Shown one piece after another: positions 7,420 to 17,400 of a DNA stretch of 64,000 bases. This DNA is from Clostridia bacterium (GTDB taxonomy: Bacteria; Bacillota; Clostridia; Oscillospirales; CAG-272). Within the stretch, counting starts at the first letter, position 1; every line of letters starts with the position of its first letter. The notes below the pieces were generated by a model, which did not search any database, was not told where the DNA came from, and saw only the letters and a list, made by a program, of their open reading frames with translations. The position numbers and the translations under genes were made by a program. The stretch spans positions 58,255 through 122,254 of the forward strand of contig JAFTXX010000014.1 in NCBI GenBank assembly GCA_017461475.1, read 5' to 3'.

Positions 7420-8477
7420 GCTACAAATATCAAAGAGGCGGGACATACAGCTCCCGAAACCGCGATGAGATAGACAAGCTGACAGAGAAATATACAAATA
7501 GGGGGGAGTTTGAGTATTCCCCCGAAAGCGACGAGGCGTTCAAGTCCTACGCGCAGATGATGCGAAGGGAGGGGAGTCTCGCTATGAAGGATACTGTGGG
7601 GCAGGCTTCTGCCCTGACGGGCGGATACGGCAATTCTTACGCGCAGACGGCGGGACAGCAGGTATTCAATGATTATATAAGCGAGCTTGGAGCGGCTGAG
7701 AGCGATTTTTATGACAGAGCGCTTTCAAGATATAACGCGGAAGGGAATGACATCCTTAGTCGCATCGGCGTTCTTGAAAACAGAGAGACGGCTGACAGGG
7801 CGGCGTGGGAGGAAGATTATGCAAAGGACTATTCCTCGGCTTTAGCTAAGAATGACATTGCGGCGCTTGCTGAGATACTCGGAATAAGTGAGGAAGACTA
7901 CAAAGAGACCTATGTAAATTCGCAGAGAACGCCGCTTAGCGAGGAGCAGATACAGGGATATATCAACGCTTTGCAGAATGGAGACACAGCCAAAGGAGAT
8001 TATTACAGCTACCTTGTGAATGGCGGCTACGATACCGACGGACTTCTTGATGAGGTTGCGGCAAAAATAGCATCGGGAGAAACACAGGGGCTTGGCATTG
8101 AAGGTGAGGTGACATATGATGAGAACGGTAATGCTGAGGACGGCAGAACGGTCAAGTCGTCCTATATTACCAATGACAGCGTAAACAACAGAGTAAAAGG
8201 ACTCAGTAACTATAACGAAGGACAGAATTTCCATATACAAATGCACGAGAATACTCACGGCTCTGGCGATAATCTCGAAGTGGAGCTCGGTGCGGAGGTG
8301 ACGGACAATGCGGCACTGACAAATAAAGCGAAAAGCTACACGGGACTACTTGCCGACGGTAATACGCTTTACTATATGGCGAACGGCAGAGTCTATAAGG
8401 TCGAGCCTCTCGGATGGGGTAAGGCTGATGAATATAACAAGATCATTGAACATATGAAGAGCTACAAAGGAGCGTAA
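7416..8477 (+). CDS. Putative internal virion (ejection) protein
   Basis: 353 aa from a GTG start with AAAGGAGGG upstream. Residues about 45-120 (SYAQMMRREGSLAMKDTVGQ, ALTGGYGNSYAQTAGQQVFN, then SDFYDRALSRYN) are a helical, Ala/Gln/Gly-rich repeat seen in proteins placed before giant internal proteins of gut Firmicutes phages, where they probably form part of the ejected core. A middle region, EILGISEEDYKETYV, and a C-terminal basic beta domain (about 290-353) follow. It sits between the 52-aa protein and the 3,217-aa protein. It could instead be a tail-lumen protein; no enzyme motif is visible. Confidence 0.55.
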   Translation: MSYKYQRGGTYSSRNRDEIDKLTEKYTNRGEFEYSPESDEAFKSYAQMMRREGSLAMKDTVGQASALTGGYGNSYAQTAGQQVFNDYISELGAAESDFYDRALSRYNAEGNDILSRIGVLENRETADRAAWEEDYAKDYSSALAKNDIAALAEILGISEEDYKETYVNSQRTPLSEEQIQGYINALQNGDTAKGDYYSYLVNGGYDTDGLLDEVAAKIASGETQGLGIEGEVTYDENGNAEDGRTVKSSYITNDSVNNRVKGLSNYNEGQNFHIQMHENTHGSGDNLEVELGAEVTDNAALTNKAKSYTGLLADGNTLYYMANGRVYKVEPLGWGKADEYNKIIEHMKSYKGA

Positions 8478-8480
8478 GCT

Positions 8481-11400
8481 ATGGCGCAAAGAATGAGTGT
8501 AGACGAGGCGTGGAAGCGCACGCAAAAAAGATATCTTTCCACACAGGCAATGGCGGCAAGCCACAATATGTCTGATTTCGAAAAAAAATACAGCTCTGAC
8601 TATCTGTCGAGCTGGCGTAGATCGGGAGAGCTTTCGGATTATTATGCCGCTATCGAGAAGCAGTTGAGCTCCGCGAGGACGCTGAGGGACTATTACGAGC
8701 TTTACGGGAACGACGAGCAGAAGGGGTATATTTCTGCCCTTGATGAGGCGATAGGCGGCTACAGCGGCGTTCTGAATGAGCGCAGTAAGGTGGAGGAGCT
8801 TTACGGCGCGTATTCATCGGAGGGGGCGTGGAAGTCTGCCGTTGCTAAAAGTGAGGCGGATATAGCCGAAAATAACCGGTTGCAGGGCTTGAACATCGAG
8901 GAGCTTTCGGCGCAGTCTGCTGATCTTGGAGAGCAGATACGAACGCTTAATCAGAAGAAAATACGGACTATAAGAGAAGAGGGGCTCACTCAGGATGAGC
9001 GCACGGAGTATGATAACCAAATAAAAAAATTACAGAGTCAGAAAAAGAATATTGACTCCGATATAGAAAAGGCGAATAAATTGACAAGGCTTGGGGAGCT
9101 TGAAGCGGTAGAGAATAACGAGGATTTTGAGCTCGCCTCTGCCTTTGATGATAGCGTGCAGAGCAGTACATATCGCATTATAAACGGTCTTTCTCTTTAC
9201 GACGCGAACGTAAGAGAGGGCAAGCGCATCGAGGAGGACGGATGGCACTATGATGTGGGTCAGAGCTCCGAGGATGCCATCTTTGCGGAGCATATGACAT
9301 CCGAGGAAAAGAAGCGGTATAACGCTCTGTATTATGACGACCCCGCAAAAGCCAAGGAATATCTTGACGCTTTAGACCCCATCATAGCGTCGCGTGCGGC
9401 TGCCTCGGCGTATCAATACGGTCGGGAGCATCCCGTTCTCGGTACATTAGCTTCTGTGTACTCAAACGCCACGGGAGCAGTGACGCAGTTCGGCTCGATG
9501 GTGAAGTTTGAGGATGTCGGATATAATCAATCCGCTAATTTGTCCACCTCTCTGCGCTCGGGGGTATCGTCAGAGATGAGTCCGCTTGGCAGCTTCCTGT
9601 ATAACACAGGTGTGTCGGCGGCAGAATCCTTACTTGCGTCAATGGTACCCTATGCGGGCGAGGCTATGCTTGCGCTGTCCTCGGCGGCGTCGACGCAGAA
9701 TGATATCCTCAGCAGAGGCGGAACGGGCGCTCAGGCGATGATAGGCGGTCTTGCCGCGGGCGTGGCGGAGGCTTTCTTTGAGCACGTCTCTCTGAGCTCT
9801 CTCCGCTCAATGCAGCCTACCGAGATAGTGTCAAGCTTTAAGAGCTTTATGGGTAACGTAGGTAAGGAGATGCTGACAAACGCCGGCGAGGAGGCGGCAA
9901 CCGAGTTTGCAAACATAATGACAGATACGTTTATTATGGGCGAGCTTTCAAGCTTCAATACACTTGCGGATAAATATGCGGCAAAGGGTATGAGTGAGAC
10001 CGAGGCCATGTGGAATGCCGCTCTTGCGCTTGCCGGACAGATAGGCGAGGCGGCGGCATCAGGCGCTGTGATGGGTCTTGGCTTTTCGTCGGTTGGAGGA
10101 GGTGTCGGTCTTTCGCAAAACTATGCGGCGGGTCAAAGCATCATAAATGGCAAGAACGATTTTTTCGTGGATGATGTTTTAAACGATTCGCAGATCCTTT
10201 TCAATGATGAAGCCGTGAAAGCCGCAAAGGACGAGGATGCTGCCTTGATAAAGCAGGCAAAAAAGCTTTCTCAGAAGGTTGCTGAGAAAAAGGACAGCAG
10301 ATCTCCCGCCCAGGCGATCCGAGTTGGCGCGTTGGCAAAAGAGGTTATGAAAGAGGAAGTCAAGCTCGTGATGAAGGAGTTGAACGAGACGGCAACGCGG
10401 AATGTAGCAAAGGCGGCACAGACCGCCGAGGCGGAGGGGAACATGGCAACCGCATCGGGGCAGGGCGCGGAGATAAGGCGGAGTAGCGGTCTCCCGATAG
10501 TCAGGGCTGAGGGGCAGGAGCTTTCGGAGATATTTGTGGAGAGGGACGGGGAGGTTGTTTCTCTTGAGGACGTTTCCGTGGAGGACGTCGATCTGGCTGT
10601 TGCGTACTCTCTCGCGGTCACTACAGGCTCTGTGGAGGCGGCGAACGCCTTTATAGACGCTTATGCCTCCGAGGAGGAGAAGGCTTCTCCCGTGGCGTTC
10701 TGGAGCGCGTGGATGGGTATTATGACCGACGGGCAAACTCTTCGCACTACAGAGGAGAATATGCAGAGGGCCTTTGCCGAGTATGGAGACCAGCTCAGCC
10801 AAGAGGCAAAGCTTGCGGCGTGGCTTGCGGGGGTGGAGCTGAAGCAGGCGGAGCGCAAGCGTAAGCTTGAAGCGGCAAACTCTGCGAGAATGGCGAGGGA
10901 AACATCTGAAAGCTCTGCTTCTGAGGTATTTATGTATCGAAAAAACGGCAGCTTCACCGAGGATAAATATTTCAGAACTCAAATGGCAAAGTGGGAGCGG
11001 CTGAAACACGGCGGATATATTAAGGTCGGCGAGCTTTCAGCAGAGAGCCCGTTGTGTCAGGTCGGTATGCCTGTCGGAACGCTTCGGTATGATGTTGATA
11101 AGCTCAAAAAGAATATGACCGATCACGCTGATTATCTTGATGTAGAGCTTCTCAAGCAGATCCCTGATATTATAGCAGATCCCGTAGCTATTAGCGAATA
11201 TCGGGAAGGCAACACAATAAGCGTTTTCGGTGACATTTTTGTGGGAGACTCTCCGATGATGGTCGGAGTTACAGTTTCCAAGGATAGAGCGGGAAATACT
11301 ATCAGCAAGGTCAGAACATACAATACCCGTCGTGACGTAGGCAAGCTGATAACGGATGATACTGTGCTGTATCTTGATAAAAACAAAAAGAGAACCCGAA

Positions 11401-14400
11401 AATGGTTCCAAGCCTGTGGGATACAAGTCCCTTTAGGGGGAAACACTTTCGGATTCATCCGTAGTATATCACAATTTAATGACGGTGTCAATACCTTCGG
11501 TGAAAAAGGTAAAAAAGAAACCTCACAGCTCATTGATGCCAAAAGCACCAATGCAACGGTCAATGCCGATTCTGTGGTGGTTCCTACTGATAGTATCCCC
11601 CACCTTTCCGAAAATGTCAAGGGTTATTTTGACGATTCGGCTTTGAAAAACGTCAGGCTTGACGCGAAGCAAAAGGAATTTGTGGCTTTTGCGCGGTTGT
11701 TTTCCGATGTGTTCGGGGTAAACGTTACCTTTGTTGCCTCGGAGAAGGGAAAGCGTAAGGAGAACGGCTCTTACGACCGTAATACCAATACGATCACACT
11801 TGATATATTTTCGGGTATTGATAATAACGCGAACTACAATGCGGTACAGTCCGCTTTATCAAATACGCTCTCTCACGAGGTCGTACATAATATGAGTGCT
11901 GTTTCCCCCGAATATTATGACGCGCTGAGTGAGTATGTATTTGAAGCTCTCAAGTCTCAGGGAATGGACATAGAAGAGAGAATACAGTACTACATAGAGA
12001 ATGCGAGAGCCGAGAACAAGAAGCTGTCAAGAGAGGATGCCATAGAGGAGATCGTGGCTCACGCTTGCGACGGTATGCTGAGAACCTCTGAGACCGTAAG
12101 AGAGTTTATGGAAGGCTTCTACGACAAGGACAGTAAGGCGGCGAATAAGTTCAGCAAGTTTGTTAAGGACGTACTGAAGCGGCTGAAGAGTGTCTTTGAT
12201 ACGCTTCTCGGAACAAAGGCATACTCACAGGAGGCTCGCGCCATCTATAAGGCGGGAGCGGATGCGGTGGCAGAGATACAGAAGCTTTACGACGAAGGCG
12301 TTCTTGCTATGCGCGAGGGGAATGTGGCGAGAAATTATGAAATTGAGAGCAAGAGTGATAAGAGTGAAGAGACTGTAAAAATGTATCAATCTCGCGAAAC
12401 TTTGGAACAAGCCGCCGATGAAATGGAGAAGATCAGTGCTGAGAAATACTTGCAAGACAAATCAAAATACCCTTTTATTCAGGTTATGGATCACACTCCA
12501 CAGAAGGTTATTGATTCTATGGAGGGAGGAAAAAACCGTCGTATTTTGATTCGTCGTGATGCTTTATATCTTGCAATCAGAGAGAACGGTGTGCAAGAGG
12601 GGCATTACCATGGACTGGGAGCCGAGGTGATAAAAAAACTGCCTGAATACTTGGGATCTCCAGACGTTATTCTTTCAACTATTGATAAGGATACAGGCAA
12701 GGAAAGTAAGAATCGGCGTATCATTTTAACAGGTATTGACGGAGCAAACGGTCAGGGAATCGTATCTGTGGAATTTGAGTCAATGAAGGATTTTGAGGGG
12801 CATAATGATTATTTTAATATCATTATTACCGTCTTTGATCTGCACAAGAATTACCTTGAACGACTTTTCAAAAAACAAGGCGCGATTATTAAGGAACAAA
12901 AAGAGAGCCTTGCGCAAGTGAATCCTCAACTGTATGAGTGGTTGAGAACTATTAACGCAAAACTCTCTGGTAATAGTATACCCGATTCTGCTCAAAAAGT
13001 CAAGACCTACGGTGAAAAAAAGGATACAAAAAAAGAAGAATCGGCGCAAGTTAATTCCCAAGTCCAATACGAGGGCATTATTAACGCTAACTCTTCTAAC
13101 GATAGTATATCACAAAACGATATTTCTGTCAAGGAGAACCGCAAAAATAATTCTGACTCTTCCGTGATGAAGCAAGAGAGAATAACGGTTGATATGAGTG
13201 AAACGGAACGGGCCGAAATATTGAGAAAGGCAAAGATAAGTCCGCCTGCTATTGAAATATCTGAAAATTTCGACGTGGATTTTAAAGAACTTGAAAAGAG
13301 CAATTGGAAAGTAGTAAAAAAACCTATGCTCGAAAAATTGCGTGAGCTTGGTTTCTTAAAATCGTATCGGAGCGACAAGATAGATGTAGAATTTCATTTT
13401 ACAGGCGAGGGCTTGCGTAAGAGTACAAATTCACAAATCTTTGAGTACGGCGGCAGCTTGGCAGATCTTTCCAAGGTCGTTATGAATATGCAGTCAATAC
13501 TTGATAGTGCAGTTTTACTTGAAATACACTCGGATAAAGCAAAGGGGACACCAAAGGAAAATTCCCGACTTTTGCGAACCTACGTATTGTTAAGCGCATT
13601 CAGAGAAGGCGAAACGATTACTCCCGTACAGTTTGAGGTAAAGCAGTACGTAGATAATGACAATCGCCTGTACCTTGCCGTGGCATTAACAAAAATAGAG
13701 ACAGATGTCATCAGCGATACGGCTCCGCAAAAAGCGGAACGGACACGCCTGGTATCTGTCTCTGATATAAGTATACCACAATTGATAGAAAAAATCAACC
13801 CCTATGATAAAAATTTCTTCAAGTACATTCCCGACGAATTCTTAAACAAGGCACAGCTCGAAGCAAAGCGAGAGGCGCTTTCGATTGAGGCAAAAAAATA
13901 TGGAAAAAAATCTGACAAATTAAGCCAGGAGCGCATTTCCACGCCTGAGCCGTATTCGGGGAAAAATTTATATACGGACGGAGACATATACAGTTATGAT
14001 TTTATGACGGCTTTGGCTCCGATGGTGGTAAAGACAATGCCTTCGTTAAGCTCTGTAAAAAAAGACGGTAAGGTTTCACAAGCTAAAGCTATTGAAGTCG
14101 GACTTAAAAACGCTGAAGGATTGGGTAGAAGGGTCTCCGAAAATCAATATGCGGTGAAGAACGTTTATACGGGCAGAGAGATCGTTCTCGGTAAAAGCGG
14201 ATTGGGGCATAGCCTTGACGCTTCAAGCGTTCATAGACTGCGTACAAATGCAAGGCTTGCCGCTATTGGCGGAGACATAGTACAAAATGCGGTGCCGATA
14301 AACGGATTAAAGAAGAAAAATTCTCAGGCAAACGGAACGTATGCTATGGCTTGTCTTGTAAATGACGGAAACGGTTATGTTGTTGCTATAGTTACTGTCG

Positions 14401-17400
14401 ATGAGTTTTCCTCTAAAGCAATTGGTATTGACTTTGTAGATATTGCGCATTCCTTAAACGGAAGATTTTTGGCAAAAAAAGAAGATAGCCGGTCTTCCGC
14501 AAGGGAATTGGAGTCAGGACAAAAATCCGTCTCCACCACAGCTATCTCTGATATAAGTATATCAGATTTTCTCGAAATTGTCAATAGCACACACAAAAGT
14601 ATTTTATCTGATGACGTGTTGAAGCATTTGAAAGAAGTAAGACCGAGCGAAGGATATTATTCTGATCAAGTTTTGTTCCAAGAGCGCATTTCTACGCCTG
14701 AGCCCTCGGAGCTTCTCGGGGAGCTTTTCCGTTCGAAGGAAGCTTACAAGAGCTATGGCAAGTACACCGAGAGTCTGAAGAAGTATCAGGATCTTGCCGT
14801 TCGTGTGAGAAATCAAGAGAAGCGTATCTCCGAGATAGACGCTGAGATAGGCAGTCTGAGGAGCGAAAAGAAGCAGAGCGGCAAGGGCGCGCGAATGGAC
14901 GAGCTCTACCGTATGCGGAGAACAGCCGAGGGGAAGATCGACGAATACAAAAAGCGTATGTTCGCTATGGAAGCTCGGGAGCTTAGCGCGGTCGTTGCGG
15001 CTGAGACTGACAGGGTGAGAAAAGAGGTTCAGCTTGCTGAGCGTGAGAAATACGCGAAAAAGAGTAAGGAGAGGACGGAAGGTCTCATACGTAAGGAGAC
15101 GCGCGCCAAGCTCAGGCGAGTGGTCAAGGAGCTTAACCGTCGTCTGAACCACGGAACAAAGGAAAAGAACGTAAAGGTCGGTATGCAGGACGTTGTAGGA
15201 AGCGCCCTTAAGGCGGCTGAGCTTTTGTTTGCCGATGATATAACCAACGCTGATATTATTGAATACGGCTTTGATCATCTGAGCGACAACGAAAAAAAGC
15301 TTGTAGATGAATACAAGCAGTTGTTGAAGTCCCGTGCGGTGCTTGAGGAGGAGTTGAGTCCTCAAAAGGTGGTTGTAGAAATTGAAGAAAATTCTGAAAA
15401 ATATGGTGATGTGCAGAAGGATTTGTGGATAAATGTGGGAAGCGCTAAAAATGCTGATACAAATCACATTTACGCAATTACAAACAAAAAAGAAGAATTG
15501 CCCACCCATTACGGCGTGGGTAGCCCCACAGAAGCGGGTAACTACCTCCAAAACAATCCTTCTAATGTCATTATACCCCATTCTTCCGAAAAAGTCAATA
15601 CTTCTTCCGAAAAAAATGCGATACAGAAGAAGATAAACGGTATTGACTATCGCCTGAGGAAGCTTGACGAGGCGCTGAGGGACCGTTTGGAGGGTATGCG
15701 AAGCTTCTATAATTCGGCTGTCATTGACGATGCGCTGGACGAGCTTGCGGCGGCGTATTCCGAGCTGAAAAACTCCAAGGACGACTACATAAGGGGAGCC
15801 TACGACGAGCTTGTGGCTGAACGGCTTGAAGGCGCTAAGGCGGCTCTGAGAGGCGTTACGGTACGCCATATGAGTACTGAGCAACTTCGGGAGCTGTACT
15901 CTCTTTACAAGATGGTTCTGACGACTGTACGCACGTCTGACAAGCTGTTTACCGAGGGCAAAAACGCAAGTGTAGCTGACGAGGCTGCCACTATTGAAAA
16001 CGAGCTCTTGTCCGATGGCGAGCCGAAGGAAAAAAAGCTGAAGCTCTTGCAATATCCTGAGAGCTTTGCTTGGAATATGCTCATACCCGCGTATGCGTTT
16101 GACATTATTCGATCACATACGCTGCGTGCGCTTTACAAAAGGCTTGTATCTGCTGAGGGCGTATGGGGCAAGGATGTGGAAGAGGCGCAAAAATTCAAGG
16201 TGGATATGGATAAAAAGTATGGAGCAAATAAGTGGGATACCGACGAGCAGTTCGTTTTTCACACTCCGAGCGGAAAGGAGGGCTCCGTAAGCTTAAATCA
16301 GATAATGTCGATATATGCCTATACGCTTCGGGGAAAGCAGGCGACGGATCACCTTGACAGGAGCGGATTTTGTCATTCCAAGTCGATAATCGTTAAGGAA
16401 TCGAAATGGGTAGGCTTGAGGATAAAGCGCAGCTACACATGGAATCACTCGGCGGTCTGGCGGCTTTCTCCCGAAATAAGGGAGCAGCTGATATCAAAGC
16501 TTTCGGCAGAACAGAAGGCGTATGTCGAGGAGATGCAGAAATATCTTTCCAAGGATTGCGCTAAAAAGGGAAATGAGGTTTCTCGCAAATTGTACGGTAT
16601 CGAGATATTCGGGGAGGAATTTTATTTTCCGATGCATTCGGCGGAGCAATATATATCTGAAAAGGAAAAAAGCAATCCGGGGGCGGTACCTCGCTTGAAA
16701 AATTCGGGATTTACGAAAAAAATAAGTCCAAATTCGACAAGTCCCTTGGTTCTTGATGGATTTACCGACGTATGGGCAAAGCACTGCGCCGACATGGCTG
16801 CTTATCACGCCTTTACTTTGCCTCTTGAGGATATGGCGAGGGTATTTAATCACAGACGGCGAGGGACGGACGGTGCTGTGGAGGGCTCTGTTCAGGCAAC
16901 GCTCAGCGGGATCTACGGAGACGCGGCATCAGCATACGTAAAGCGGCTTATAGATGAGCTGAACGGCGGTGTGAGAGTGGAGACTACTGCGGGATTTATG
17001 AACAAATTTATGTCTCTGCACAAGATGGGCGCTACGGCTATGTCTCTGTCAACACTTGTGCAACAGCCCACGTCGATCTTTCGGGCTATGGCATATATAA
17101 ATCCTAGGTATTTTATGACTTATGCTCAAATGACTCCGAGCAAGCACAGGGCGGAGTGGGAAGAGATAAAAAAATATGCTCCTGTGGCAATACTTAAGGA
17201 AATGGGCGGATACGATACGGGCGCAGGCGCGGCTACTGCCGATTATATCAGATCCAAAAGCTATGAGGGCTTTAAGGAAAAAGCGGCTGCTCTGATAAAG
17301 GACAGCGCCTACCGAAATAATGTGATGTATGCTTTGCCGTCTCTTGCTGATGAGCTGGCGTGGTGTCATATCTGGGCGGCGGTGAAAAAGGAAATAGCCG

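Noticed and set aside
13715-13742. Terminator inside the giant gene (GCTCCGC-aaaaa-GCGGAAC)
   Set aside because: Short imperfect stem without a T run within an uninterrupted reading frame.
14604-16052. Leftward 482-codon open frame inside the giant gene
   Set aside because: It lies wholly opposite a strong coding frame, lacks a ribosome binding site, and its Leu/Phe/Arg-rich product is typical of the complement of coiled-coil coding DNA.
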